64,000 nt of DNA from Cheilinus undulatus (GCF_018320785.1 NC_054879.1:41840698-41904697), one strand, 5' to 3'; positions 12,701-27,700 are shown, numbered from the stretch's first letter. Made by a program: numbers and translations. The notes: a model not told the origin generated them from the sequence alone.

Positions 12701-15700
12701 CCTCTGAGTGAGACTATTTATGTTGGCTTGTGACTGGCAATGTCACCTCATATATTAACAAAGACGGGGATGATAGACACTAAAAAACAGGCAGAATGTT
12801 TCTGAAAAGTTGCAGAATCACTCTAGAGCCTGCAGCTTACCAAAGAGATTACCAGACAATTAATGTTCAAATCTCCCATCATGCAACACCTGGCCTGATT
12901 AACATGTGATGTAACAGCATGTTTGTGACTGTTACCATGCGTTCAAAGGGGTCCTCAGTCTCTGCGGCCTTGTCCAGCAGCTCGCTGTACTCCAGCTCTT
13001 CGCACATGCGCTGCAGGGTGTTGAGGGGCTCGTTTAGCTCCACAGGCATGGACACTTTGGACAGGTCTTTGCCGATGTTGTTCCTCAGGATGTTCCAGAG
13101 GTTGATGTTGCTGGTGTCGGGACACGGAGACGGCAGGCAGGTACGCCGACCGTTACGGAAGGCACTGCCAGCAAAGTCTCCATTTGCCACTGGAAAGTGA
13201 AAATAGCCTTATTATTTATCTATTTATGGTTGAACATAATCATTGATTGACCTGATCCAACTAGGATCAACATGTGCAATTTTTTCTTTTGGTGCTTTGA
13301 AAAGCACAAGAAATCACAAAACAAAACAAAAAATTCAAACAAAGCAATTTAAGTGGCAACCTTAAACCCAATACAAGATATATCAAAGATAAGAAATTAA
13401 GAGACAATTAAAACCAAATAGGATGGCCTCTTCAGAATGGCAGTCTTTAAAGCAGGCATCTAATAGCTAGTTTAAATTCAGCTTTTGTCATTTCAGAGTC
13501 CTAGACGAGCGCTGCAGAGGATCTGTCTTCTACAGCTATAAGCCGCCTGCATTGAAAGTAAAAACCAGGCCTCAAGTTAATCCTACTTTGAGTCAGTGCG
13601 GAGAGGCTGGGAGTTGTGATGTGCCCATGGATCTGATTATTCTTGATTGGATTTGACATATTTTGATTAGTTTATATGTTGTGTGCTGATGTTCCCTGGC
13701 AAGATCAGTATCAGCTAATCCATGACACATCACCCTGATGCTCAAGGGTTCACAACGTCAAATTAGCTGAATGACAGCTGCTCTACATGAACAAGTTAGT
13801 ACATTTATCATTTGCATTTGCATGCAATCCCTTTCAATATGCCTGAATAATAAAGGAATAGGTCATTAAATTAGAAATTAGTGATATTCAACGTGGAGCC
13901 ACATGTGGCTTTTTTGTTATGATTTGTGGCTCTTTTATGTCTTAGTTTAAAATATTATTCCCCCAGAAAACCTTTAAAAAGGGAAACTTTGACCTCAGAA
14001 ATTATCCATTGCATGAAGCATTATTCAGTTTGTTTCCCACACGTCAAACTTAATTGCCAATCTTTTTTGTCTGTCTCCATTGTCCTCATTTGCAATTTTT
14101 GCCACGTTAAATCATTTTTTGCTGCTTTTAGCCCATTTTTGTCACTTCTTTATGCCACTTTCTGCCAATTTTGCCACTTTAATCTCATCTTTGCCATTTT
14201 CACCACCTTTTGCCTCTTTTATTCTGCTTTTTGCAATTTGTTTTTTTTTCTCCCTTTTGCCCATTTAAGCTGCCTCTTCCCATAAAATGTCACTTTTTCC
14301 ATTTTTTCCCATTCTTCCCACCTTTTTGCTGTTTTTACTTATTTTAAACACTTTTTCACTATTTTTTTGCCACCTTTTTTTTACCACTTTATGACCATTT
14401 TTTCCACCTGTAACTCCTCTTTTTGTCACTTCTCATCCATTTCTGCCACTTTTCTCCCCATTTTTTTTAAATTTTCACCCAGTTTTTGCCATTTTATACC
14501 TAATTTACCCTCGTCACCAATTTTGAGCCACTTTTTGACCTTTTTTTAACAGCTTTAACTTATCTTTAGTACCACGTTAACCCATTTTCACCACTTTGAT
14601 TGTGGCTCTTGCAAAGGTATTTTTTTAACATTTAGGCTTCTTTTTGAGCAGAGTTGAGTAACACTGAATTAGACCATTTGTACTGTGACTGGATTTGCCA
14701 ATGATTTGTCAGAATAACCGTGTGTAAGGTTGCTGGATTTAAAACACTTGTTTTGAAGCATTCACAAACCAAACTGATAACATTTTCTGGCATTCAACAT
14801 CTTAATTTTTCTAATTTTTACAGATGGCCTTGCAGTTAGGGCTCACTGCATGTAAATTGTGTTCAATATTATTATACAAATATGATATTTGATTTTTGTA
14901 GTTTTCCAGTTCAAGCTTCTCCTGTCAGTTTACATCACTGACATCAATCTCAGACAAGTTTGGTCATTAGTTTGCCAGGTGAGCCTAATCAAAGGAAACT
15001 ACTTAAGGAGGTTGTTGTACGAAAAATGGACAAAAACAGTATATACATAATAATTTGTAACACAGTGCAGACCATGCAGCACATCAGCTTCATGCTCTGT
15101 ACTGAAACTATGTTAAACTGCATCGTCCATATAAAATAAATAAAATTCAATTCAATTCAATTAAATTACCTACACTACATAGTCTTAATAAAAAATCTTA
15201 AGATCTTCATAAAAATACTAGGTGATGCCCCGGATGTGCCACTGTCAATACGTAACTTTCAGTATGTTTTAGTGTATTTTAAACAATATAACAATATTAT
15301 GAATTATAAACGTATTTAGGTGTCACAGTTGCACAATCCTTAAGTTTGCAAGAGTTTTTTTTTTTTATAGACAGAGAAGATTTAATTGGACCTCCAGAGA
15401 TGGAACAAATTACCTCTTTAACTTGTGGGTTGATTCAAGACAATTAAAATAAACTAAATACCTCAAATCCTATTCCTCCTTCAGACTCTTCTTCTTTTCC
15501 TTTCTGTATCTTTTTAAAGAACACCTAATGCTGCTATACTTCTGATATCTGGGCTGTCAAGCCTCCTAAGATTCATAAAAACAATTTCCCCAAAGTACCC
15601 AAAAGATGGAGGCTAGCCTTTCTCAGTGTGCTGCTAATCTCCAGAAGTCTCCCAACACTCCCTGCAGCATCTAAAAGCTAACACCTGCGCTTCATCTTCT

Positions 15701-18700
15701 CTTCCTTCTGATCTGTTAATGCATCCATATCACTTTCTTCTTTAAAAACCTGGAAACAATTTACTGAATATTTATGATCTCCGTCCATGCTTAATCCTAT
15801 CTGCAGCCCTAACCCTAGTCTTAGATTCTTCATTTAGAACATGATATAAAGGCTCTACTCTTTTTTGTGATCTCTATTTTGATGAGATAGTTGGAAGTTT
15901 TGGAAACCTTGTTACCAATTTGGCACACCAAATCATAAATTACAATTTTGTTCATAACTGCAGACTTACAGGAGTTTTTCCATCACTATGAGATACTTGA
16001 GAGTGTTTGTTGACTAAGACTGAGGAGGGAGATCCCATCCCTCTGCGCACAGACAGCTCTCATAAAGTTGAAGCCCTTGGCACAGAGCAACCCTGCAAAG
16101 TCAACTGCCTCCGCCACGGTGATAAATGAGCCTGCTAGAACCAAGCTGGTGTGTATCTCTGTGTGTAGATATTTTAGAGGAGGCATCCTCTGAGTGGGAA
16201 CCCCTTGCTTTATTAATTTCCCCTCCTTTCATAAAGAGAGAGCTGTGGATGCTCGACTAGCGGTGGCGCAGAATTGGACCTACTTTGCCTGGAGACGTTA
16301 TCGGTCACGCTGGCGTTGTCCTCGGAAATGTTATCACTCACATCGCTGACGTATGACTCATCATCTGAGCCCTGTGAGGCGGGACAGGTACAGAGCAGAA
16401 GGAGTGAGTCAGTGCGGAAGAGTACGACACAAAGTGATCAGATTCACACATAAAAACACACACATATAAAGACAGCTTCTGCAGTTTGCCGGTGGCGACC
16501 AAACTGCAGCATTGGTCTGCTTTCTGTCCCGCTGCAGTAATCACAGGACAAGACACTGCAGCATTTTCTACTTTATATTTAGCCAACACAATGAGGCCAT
16601 TGACGCCTCCATAGCGGAGCATCTTGCTGTGATAGCCTTGTTACAGCAGCCTGCTGCTGCTGAAGTGTTTGCTCACAGTGTGACACAGGTCTGAGTGGAC
16701 CTGCTGTTTGAGCTAGAGTACAGGTGGTTGATGTATTTCCTCTGTGAGTAATCCATCAACAGGCCTCAATGTATGCCTGGGGAGCTACAATGCTTAACTG
16801 CTCTTCAGAGACCACATATATTCTGAGCAGGGTGTTCACAACAGCTTAAAAGGAAGAAGGAAGGAGTGATTGTTTGAAGAGATGCATCAAAGTGTCTCTT
16901 TAACCAGGGTAGAGGCTACAAATCAAGAGCAGATGAGGAGGACTGCTACAATTTTGAGCCTTGAGGCAGTTTGAAAAGAAGCTGTCCTGTGTGTCTGCGC
17001 TATCTCTGCTTTTCATGTCGCCCTCCTTAATTGCTGACTAACTCCAGCTCCACTCACTGCCATCACAGCGATGTTTTATCTAGCTTCACAACAGCAGGGC
17101 TATTTTAACCCCCTCCTTCCTTCCTCCACAGCCTCCCTCCTCATGATCCACACTGCTGTCATAGTTTTTTGAAAGCCCTTTCTCAAATGCCCTCTGTTGT
17201 ACCTCATTCTCCGATGAGCTGGCTGACAGAAGCACTTCCTGGGCATCAAAGAACTCGGAGACCGACTCCGACATGGAGAGTCGGCTCTCATTAGAGGCCT
17301 GCTGAGTCAGAGGGATCCCCATCTGTTCCCCTTCCTGCAGGCAAACACATGCAAACGCATGAGATGTTCATAGCCACAACGACAGGTTTAAGAATCAGAA
17401 ACAGACCAAAAAGAGCATCAGAAGACGACATAGACTTGATTTAGCAGCATTTATCCTTGCTAGAGGGCGAGTTACCATCCGTTTCTAATTAGTCATTTGT
17501 TCCATTAACCCTGATGTCAGCTTCTGCATTGAATAAAGATCCTTTAAGCTCACCTACCACAGCACACTGGTAAAACCATCAATATGTAAGGACAGGAATC
17601 AATAATGTTATTGACAACCATAGGAGAGAAACACTAAAACTGGCCAGCCTTGGAAGCCTTGTTGCTTTATCAATACTAGAGTCAAAAATGTAGCAGAAAC
17701 CCTGACCACCGTAACCTACCTCATCAGGCGTGGAAATGATGTTCACACTGACAACTTGTTCAGTCAGAACAGATTCAGAGTGGATGCGATTCAGCCGGGT
17801 TCGAAGTTCTGCATTTTGGGACAGGGCCTAAAAAATAAAAGGAGTTTCATTATTTAAATGTATTTTAACTAGGATTACTAGGGATTGACCAAATATTGGT
17901 CTGGCCAATTATCAAGGGCAATATTCAGCATTTGGCTGTTTTTTCTGCATCTTAATTTACCAATAGCCAATAAATTTAATTGATCAAAACATCCATTCTT
18001 AATCTGGAAAGCATCAACCAGGGCAACACGTTCTTGCTTTTCTTGTGCCTACAAGGAAAGTCTGAGGCAGAGAGAGAGAAGCAGCAAAAACCAAGAGCAA
18101 AGCAGTGACAACAGAAAGACATGATTAGGTCAGAAGCTGGATAAAGGAGGAGCTGGGGTGGAGGAGGGTTGCAAAAATTGGCTTGCAAAGGGAGCAGCAA
18201 AGCGTAGCTAGGCTAGAGCAGTTTCTTTCTGTTCCTTTGTATACAAAGGCAGGTGGTTCAGGCTTCTCTTTCATGTCAAGGCTATCTCTCCACCTTACAT
18301 ATTCCATATGTATAGGGACTGACCCCACATGGGCAGTTGACATGGACAGTCTTTAAGACACACCACCTGTGGTGTCCACGCACTGATTAGCTGACCGAGG
18401 CTATATAAGCCACACGCATGCATGGCATCTTTGGTTAACTTTGATTGGAACACATTTCTGAGCTGCCTTCTGGCTGGAGAGATAGTCTCTCCACTCAGAG
18501 AACCTAAGTTACAATGTAACCATCTGTTCTCTTTCATGTCAAGACTATCTCTCCACCCTACATATTCCATATGTGCAGGTACTCTGTAAGACACAACACA
18601 AGGAAACCCAGCAGATGCCGCTGCTAATAACCACCCATGTGCTCAGATAAAGGAACTATTTACACACCCATCACCTAGGCGCAAGACGCCACCAAGGCTC

Positions 18701-21700
18701 AACTGGCCCCGCCAGATGCTAAGGCCAGCCATAAATGGGTGGAAGGCCACCTAGCCTGAACCTAGGTTATAATGTGACCATCCAATCTGATCAGGATGCC
18801 TCCTGGGCGCCTTCCTGTGGAGTTCTTCCTGGCATGACTAACTGGGAGGAAACCCCAAGGCAGACCAAGGATTCGCTGGAGGGATTATATATCCCATCTG
18901 GCCTTGAAGCACCTTGAAATCCTTCAGGAGGAGTTGGAAAATGTTGTGGGGGAGAGGGACGTCTGGGTTGACTTGCTTTGCCTGCTGCCACCCCGACCCC
19001 GGATAAGCGAAAGAAGATGCACAGCAGGGTTGTCAGGAGCCGGTTGGAAAGTAAAGTGGATTTTTTCTCTTGGTTTGCTAACAGGTATTGATATTGACCA
19101 TGAAAATCCAATATGAGATGACCCTTAGCAATAATCATAAAAACTTGACTGAAAACACAGAAACACTACAACTGAACAAAATGTTTCCAAGTGTATGAGA
19201 AACAAATTAAAAGGCATGACTGTAGTGAAAAGCAGGGATGACAGAAAAGCATGAATAATGATTCTTGCTATTTCTGGTAGAACATTTGTGCATAAAAGGC
19301 TCACTCCAAAATACCAAGTAATCAACAAGTGTGGCTATGTGATGTCTTTTTTCTCAAACTACGCTAAAAGCTCCTGTAAAAGTGGGGATGAATTGAAATA
19401 TTCAAATAGTAATAACATAAACTCAGAGAGGGATCCATTATTAATCTAAAAGTTAGTTATTATAGCTGACCAAAGTTAATCCAACATTCAGAATACTGTG
19501 CCAGTTATACCCCCGAGGGTCTTTAGTAACTACCACTGAATAGATTCATCTGGGGTCATTTTTGAAGCAGCTGTGCACAACTGACAAAAAAACAATGAGC
19601 AGAAAGGTTGTATAGTGTTTTTGTTAAACTGGGGTTTGGTTCCCTAAGGATCTTTTGTTATATGAAACACTGATATAAGCTGCCTTTAAGTTGCATTCAA
19701 AAGAGGACTAAATGACACTTAAGAAAAACTCAGTTATTAAAGTGAGATAAGAAGAGTAGGCAGGAGCAGCTTTAGCTGTAATAACAAAGACTCCAGCCTA
19801 TCAACATCCCACAGATTCTCTCCATAAAAGCCTGACCTCCAGCCTGCGACAACATTGTCACACAAGCCTCCAATTAGGAACAAAGCGGAGATAAAGCAGC
19901 AGAAACATTTTACTGAAATGATGTCAACTGTTAGCAGGAGAACAGCCCAATTAAATCACTGGAGGAGAGAGACAGCCCTAAGGAGTGGAGTTAATGAACT
20001 GTATGGCACATTTCTTTCTCAGCCAATTAATATGGGAAAAGATGATTGAACTTTCACTACTCACTTGCCTTCACTCTCATCTCCTTGCATCATTTTTTAA
20101 TCAGGATTAGCATGGCTGCTGCTTGGCATAAACTGCAGCCTGTGTGGTTTATCTGACAGCTCGTCATGATGTGCTTATTTTACAACATGACAACTACAAA
20201 ATGGCTTTGACTTTAAACACACATCGTTAAATTTACAGTGGTAATTTCACAGTAATGTCCTGATCGCTCCTGCTAATTACATCTTAATACGGAATTATAT
20301 TTAACATTGCACATGGGATGTAGCCAAATATGTCAGACAAACAGCTCAGCTTGACTAGCCTGAGCAGAAAACAAGCTGCATCATGGGTAATGTGTGAAGA
20401 AAATGAGTGAAGGCAACTCATTACCTGTGAAAGAGACTTCCTGAGAGAGTTGATCTGGACTGACTGGTCCGTCTGCTCCTGGTCTGACAGAATTTGTTTG
20501 ATCTTTTCTTTCTCGATGGCCACTGTGTTGAAGGCCGACTTCAGCAGAGAGTGGACTGCACAAAGACATGACAAAAGAAAGTTAACACCCTTTACACTGC
20601 ACAATTTGTTCTTTTCACAACCCTTAAATGAAAATGTTGCATGCAGTTCTCACAACTTTGAAGCACTTCAGTGGCACTTTTAATGTTTGGTGATTTGGCG
20701 CCCCCTGTGGACAATTACTGCTTCCTTTCAACCAAGCAGCAACGACTGTGCTTAAAGGTCACATATGCAAAATACACTTTTTCAGGCTTTTCATACAAGA
20801 ATATATGCCCCTGGCCTGTCCACAGTCCCCCCAAGAATCAGAAAATCCATTCCCTCCTCCCTCGCTTTCTCCACCTTTCAGAAAATGTGTGCTGAAACAA
20901 GCCGTTCTCAGATTTTCCCTTCATGATGTCATGTGGAGTTAGCACCGCCCACAGGTTTGGTTGAAGAAAGTTCCACCCTACTCTCCTGATCTTCCTCCCA
21001 GCTGCCAACTGAGAGAAGGATCGGGAGAGCCACATCCATTTCCTGAGAGAGGCGGATTCAGACAGCTCAGTAACATTGAAAGCCACAGACACAGAAACGG
21101 CTCGTTCTGAACAGGACTGAAAAAGACGAATATTCAGACATGCAAAATTCCAATACTGGAGTGTTTTTTCAGCAACAAACCTCACAGGCATGTTTTGGGG
21201 ACCTCTGAGAACAATATAAACTTGTCTTAAAAGGGTACAATATGTGACCTTAAAAAAAATAAAGCTAATACAAAAGTATAGAATACTGCAGTCCCTTATA
21301 TAAATGTTAAAATGCTGGTTTTGACATCAGAAACAAACATGGTTACAGCCTGGTTTAAGAACGATTTTAGTCAGAGTAGTTCAAATCCTAATGGGTATAC
21401 ACTATATGGGGGTTGGGATAGTTTTTTTCTTTTCTTAACTTGTCTGTTTTGTTTTTAAAAGTACACAAATGATGTGTACTGAGAGGCATGGCTGATATGA
21501 CTGCATGTCTGCACGCTGTAGTTATCTGTCAGGACTGCTTCAGCTGTGCCTCTTTCTCTGTTCCTCTGTTGATTTAAAGATAGTTTGAGGCAGCATTGTC
21601 AATATGGCAGCAGCTGTGGATTGACCCCAAAAGCCCTTTTTGTGTAATCAAATGGCTAACGTCACTCAGACTTTGCCCAGTATTTTTTACAGTCTGTGCT

Positions 21701-24700
21701 TTTAATGCTAAAAATGACTGCTCCGTCAGTATGCTTAAAACCCTCTCATCTGACACCTTCCCTCTGGCTGTTTAAGGCATTTAAATTTATTTATTTGAAT
21801 GAATTTAACCAGGAAAACCTCATTTACATTAAAAATCTCATTTGCAAGAGTGCTGTAAATGAGAGTGCTACAAGAGTATGGGCAGCAGCACAATTAACAA
21901 AGGCACAGACATAAAAAAACAGAGCAATTACAATCACAGAAAAACCAAACCGTCTTGGCCTTAACCCACAACATTTGGATTCATGCAGACATATTCCCTT
22001 ATCATCTCTCTTACCACCACCTTTCCTTGCCACTAAATTAAGGTAAAGTGGATAGGAAATAGGGCTGGGCAATTTATTGCAAATTAGATTTAATCACAAT
22101 ATGGCCAGCTGCAATTTACAAATCACACAAGTTGCAATATTTCTTTAACTTCAAATGTGCCAAAATACCAGTTTAATAAATCAAGTTTTTGCAGCAGCAG
22201 AGATTTTATGCACATTATGCAAACACTCAAGTGTCAAATATTTTATAATGGTTTACAAAAATCCTCCTTTTTGTGTTTTATGTATGTTTTCCTTATTTAA
22301 AATGAGTGACATAAAACGATAATGACCTTCAATAAAGCAAATGACATAAAATTTTCAATATGAGCAAAAATTAATTGTTGATTGATGAAGTTCAGTGTTA
22401 GTTCACAAAATTCATACTCCAGGTTGCAATTAGCTGATAACCAGCTTCACCTCCTCCACCCCAGCTGCCTCCTTTATAGCGTAAAGCTTGTTGCACCCTC
22501 ATATTCAGATTCATGCTACTATGGATTAATTGCTTCTGAATAGTTTCACTGTTTTCAGTACACATTGTCATAAATGCATCTATCTGTATGGGGTTTTCTA
22601 GCCATGTGCTCCCTGCAAAGTCAAAGCAGCTGCTTGACTAACCCGGGGAGCATCCTTTAAGCAGAGCCTTCTCTGCCAATTAAAACTGTAGTAGATCCAT
22701 TTTCTAATAAAATGGTTAAATGTATGATGAGTGTTACTGGCTGAATGTAGGCTGTAATATAGAATGATTTATTGCTTGAATTTGTTGAAAAATACATATC
22801 CATCCATCCATCCATCCATCCATTTTCTATATCCCACTTATCCTGTTGGGTGCTGCGGGGTGGCTGGAGCCTATCCCAGCTGTCATTGGGCGAGAGGCGG
22901 GGTACACCCTGGACTAGTTGCCAGTCAATCAAAGGGCTGATGTACAGAGACAGACAACCAGGCTCACACTCACACCTACAGCCAATTTAGAGTCACCAAT
23001 TAACCTAACAAGCATGTCTTTGGTGGGAGAAAGCTGGAGCTGGAGAAGCTGGAGAGAACCCATGCACAAGGAGAACATGCAAACTCCACATAGACAGGCC
23101 CCGACCGAACCAGGGACCTTCTTGCTGTGAGGCAGCAGCGCTAACCCCTGTGCCACTCTGCAGCCTATAAACTAATGTAAATCTGTAAGTAAGTCTTTAT
23201 TTTAAAACTTGAAAAACTAGTCTTGGCTGGTTGGGACTCGAGGGATGTGTGCCTTATTCATGTTGTGTCTTGGCCTTCCCTTAATGAGGCATAACATGTA
23301 AATCCTCTTTTCTGACAGCTTCCCTGTGGCACTTTGAAAGGCTTTAAAAAGTACTGGATGGAAATCATCAGTCTTGTCGCTGATGGTCTTGTTCCTTTTC
23401 ATAAAAGTCTTAAAGAGGAAAACATTTTAGCCAGTTTCATAAACAGCAGAACTCCTCACAGGACCAAAGTCCTGCTCCTGGCTCAAACTGTTGGTTTCTC
23501 CAAGTTGTTTTTTGTCCCTGGGTAATTTTTTTCTCAAATTAGTGGCTGATATCTGGGTAACCTGCATCATAGTGAGAAATAAACTTCAAGATGATTGCAG
23601 TTTGATTGCAGACTCTTTTATCTTATACAGTATATAATCTTGTTATAATCTTGCTAATCATCCTGCGCTGCAAGAAAAGCTATTTACACAGTATCATAGG
23701 TCAACTGTGAGACAGAAAAATCAGTCTTAAAATGTGGTGGATGGAATACTGTTTGGCCAGTTTTACTTCTGACCTTTGCATCAGTAGTCTTGACACATTT
23801 ATTTAATTCAAAGCTTGATAACTCAAACAGACACTGCACTAAAGTTAGAAATACACATGAAAAAAGGCCAAGGTGTCTATGTTCAGTCCAGTGTTGTTGC
23901 AGTCATGCATGCAGCCTGCCCACCTTTCTGTGCGATGGTGCAGAATTCCTCCTGAAGCTTAATGTAATCACTGGCACACTCCACACTGTCAGTCAGCCGG
24001 GAGACGGGGGGCTGGAAGTCGACCAGCTCGGCACAGAGGTTTGGGTTGGACGAGTGGAGGCGGACAGGGGACATGCTGGCAGACAGAGGGACCTAGAGCG
24101 GGATGATGACCACAGTGGACAAGTGTCAATCAGCTGAGAGATACCGTGATGTGTAGTGGGTCTGACAGCCAGAGCTAGGTTTTAAGAGCAAAAACTTAGT
24201 TGGATAAACTAAGCATATTTAACCCGTTAAGCTTTTTGCTCTTAAGAATTCAGAGATTCATCAGTTTGACTTTGAAATCTACAAAGGACTAAAAATTTTT
24301 AAGACTCTCTATTAGCCGAAGGTTTGGTTAAAAAAAAGTGAAAAGAAGTGACTGAAAGCCAATTTAGTCTTTACACAAGTAGCACAAATAAATATCTGCA
24401 AATTAAAGGAAAATGAGAAGAGATAGAACTTGAGTCACGACACAGTGCACAAATAAAGCCCTTTTCATACATGCAGTCAAGAGTTTTTCAGGAAAATACA
24501 GAGTCCTCAAATTTCCTGACTTGCTTGTTCACACTTGTCTGGAAGTTTTCCTGCAATTTGCCTGTCAGGTATGCGGGGTGGGCTAGATGGAAAATTATGG
24601 GTCAAGTCTGGGTGAAAAATCTGTCTGTTCACACGTGCAGCTCACAAGGAAAATTCTGAAAATTTTCAGTTGTTGTGCAAGAGGGACTTCAGTGAAACAG

Positions 24701-27700
24701 TGGCAGAAAAATCAATAACTATGTCATATTACTTTGTATGTGTACTGTACCAAACTCCCACCTAAAAATGGTGGAGAAAGCAAGATTTGTCTTCTTTATA
24801 TTTTGCCCAGTGGTCCCTGGTATGAACTGTATTCAACCAAAATGACTGAACATAAGGTACAAAGTAAGTGAAGTTACTGTCATTTTGACTGTATTTCTTC
24901 AATGTGCTGGTGCAGAGATCACACTTCTTGTAAGCTGCATGTGTCATTTTATAACGGGATGGCATATGCTTAGGCTTGGTTGGACTTGGAGGTGCAGTAA
25001 TGGTCAACTGGCTCTAGTCTAAGTTCGCGGTAAGGCCAGGTGTATATTTGCTGTTAACTACACATGTGCAGGGACAATGGGGATGGGTACCGAATTTGGT
25101 ACTTTTATAGGTACCAGCTGAATTCAGTCAGTACTACAGAGTATTGATTCACGTAAAATCAAATAGTACCATATTTGGTACCTAAATGCATCTTTTTGAC
25201 TGTGAGAGAGAGGAAGAGAAGGCGATTTTGCATGCTGCAAGCAAACAGAGCATTGCATGAACGACAACGCAAGCATGGCTGATAGGAAGAGATTGAAGGT
25301 ATAGCTTCACTCTTCAAGATGCGATGTAGATTATGCTGCATTATTTGGGACGTGTAGTACAAGGCTTGCCCTGGCAATTCTGCTAATCTGAGGAAGCAAA
25401 GTAATGAAAAATGATTCAGATCAGTGCTCGCTGCTTCTGCTTCCCTCTCTTTTACTCACCCACCAAAAACTTTAAACAGCACGATTTGCCCGTTTATCAT
25501 GTTGATATCAACCATGGAAGTATACAACATAACAGCACAAGTTTGTTCTCTCTAACAGAGACTCAATTAAGCTCAAACACACTCAGACACAGCACGGAGT
25601 GTGAGTGCGTCCTAAAAGTTGATCTTCATGTCTCCAGCTCAGCACAGCTAGTCCCGTATGAAGTGCTCTGTCAGGATCGATTGATCAAGTGTGATTTTGA
25701 AGGAATGACAGAGCCACAGGCTCATCCTCACTTCTTCATTTCATCGCAGTTTGAAACAATTTGCCACATTTTACAAATTTCGCAGTAAATATAAGTAGAA
25801 TGCAACAGACTCAGTGTGCAAAGTTTGGGTGCCTGACGTTTTTGCAGATTGAGGCTCGGTTGTGCTTTTTGGGTGGACGGCCGCATGATTGATCGATGAG
25901 TCTGGAGCGGGCTCTGCTCTTATCAGAGAAAGTTGACATGTTGGTTTTGTGGAAAAAAACTGCATGAGGAAAGAAGATTTCAGTACATGCAGTTTGTGGC
26001 AGAAGAAGTAGTTTTTTTAACTTTCATTTGTAGTTTGTAGTATTTTATTTTGTAAAATATTATACCTTCATTTAATGATTTAGACTCCATCCTCTATGGT
26101 CATTTATTTTAATCTTTTTTGCCCTCAATGGACCACCAACACACATCTTTCCAAGAGGGAAAAGGAGAGGAATAGGAGGTAGTGGGACTGGGTTTTCGTT
26201 TAATATATTCAGTATTTAAAAAAAAAAAAACACTGGGTAGGTTTTTCATGTTTGAGTAATTTGTAAAAATTCTTGTGGTGTTACATTGCAAACAGTGTTT
26301 GATACTGCTTTGATATGTTCGATATTTGATCGATTTTTAAAAATGTATATCTAAAAATTCCGAAGTTTTGATATTTTTTAATAAACTAAATAACATTTAT
26401 TAATACATATACACACACACATAAAAGTACTAAAAATGGGTACCATTGCGTACCAATTTGCAGGTACTGGGCATTGGTACCGTACTGGTTCATATGTGAA
26501 AGGTCCCCATCCCTAAGGGACAATAATCTCTCCACTAGAGCTTTCCTCCACTAATATGCATCCTAATATGCATAGCCAAGAACAGGAATTTTAATGATGC
26601 TCCTGGATGGGTAAGCAAATGCAAGGTGAAACAGCAAGTATATCTCCGGCCTAAGAATACAGGGGAAAAAAAAGGACTTCTCAGCTGTTTCAGTGTTTCT
26701 TTGACCACTTTTCATCTACAGATTCTTTAGTTTTACTATTGATCAAAATCCAAGAAAGAAACAACAAACTTTGTAAAATGTACTGTATATAAAGATAGAT
26801 TTTCTTTAAAAAGTTAGATGATTTATATCTAATTCTAAAAAAAAAACTGTCAAATTACTGGTATATACTTTTTATTCCATCTGCATTTTTAACATCACTG
26901 TTAAAATATATCAGAGGGAGACCAAGTTCTCTAAATTTAAAAACATCCCAAATCATGTATGTGCATGTATGTGTTAGTGCAGCAGAGCAGAATAGTACCT
27001 GTAATTGGAATTTTGCATCTTTGCCGACACTTTTTGTTCTCCATCTTCTGTTCAAGCGCTTTTCTTTCTTTGACAATTCTACACAATTGGTCTTTGCAGC
27101 ACACATGGATCCAAATATGCAACGCGGTGGTGGTTAATAGGACAAAGCAGATGACATTTAAAGCATAAGTTAACACACATCCATTAAAGTGAAATGGAAA
27201 AAAAGACAACATCTCCACACATGAGCTGCAAATAAAAATACTAAAGCAAACAGAATGTATGTTGGTGTATAAATAAAACACATCTGCCAAAAACTCTTGG
27301 ACAAAAACAGTCAAATTCTAGCAGATACAAACTGGATTAAAGAGCTTTCAGATGCTTTGTGCATCCTCCTGAATCCTGTCTGACTTCATCGATGATGAGG
27401 ACACCTGCTGAGGTTATAAAACCCTTTTCACAGAATGACACACCTACGTAATTACCTTCGTCTGTTCCCTCTGTATCCATGCATATCTGTGTATGTTTCA
27501 GACTATACCTGCATGCTGGTGTTTATGTTTCTTCTCTACCTGCATTTCTGTGAAGTTGGGTGCTGACTGCGTCCTCTGTAGAATCTCCAGACTCTGCAGT
27601 AACCGACTCAGCTCAGTCAGGTTGGACTGGCATCGAGCGAGCTCTGAAAATTAAATTCACAGCCCACACAAGCACAAACACATTCAGGTCAATGTGTGAG

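Noticed and set aside
12919..13200. 93-codon plus-strand open frame
   Set aside because: Antisense shadow of osbpl3 exon 14.
13926..14285. 119-codon plus-strand open frame rich in Phe, Leu, Ser
   Set aside because: It is the translation of the TTTTGCCACTTT low-complexity array, not a membrane protein gene.
17876..17960. Possible hAT end (TAGGGATTGACCAAATATTGG)-like sequence
   Set aside because: Only one end is visible and no partner or duplication was found, so it is not listed as an element.
20838..21191. 117-codon minus-strand open frame
   Set aside because: Fully inside a TTAA-flanked MITE; similar frames in the sister copies are broken differently.
23790..24137. 115-codon plus-strand open frame
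   Set aside because: Antisense shadow of osbpl3 exon 9.
25411..25788. 125-codon plus-strand open frame
   Set aside because: Inside a hAT-type element with exact ends; no transposase, zinc finger or dimerisation motif.
26937..27314. 125-codon minus-strand open frame with hydrophobic runs
   Set aside because: Overlaps osbpl3 exon 8 in another frame; the coding frame is the one with KKEKR and GKDAK.
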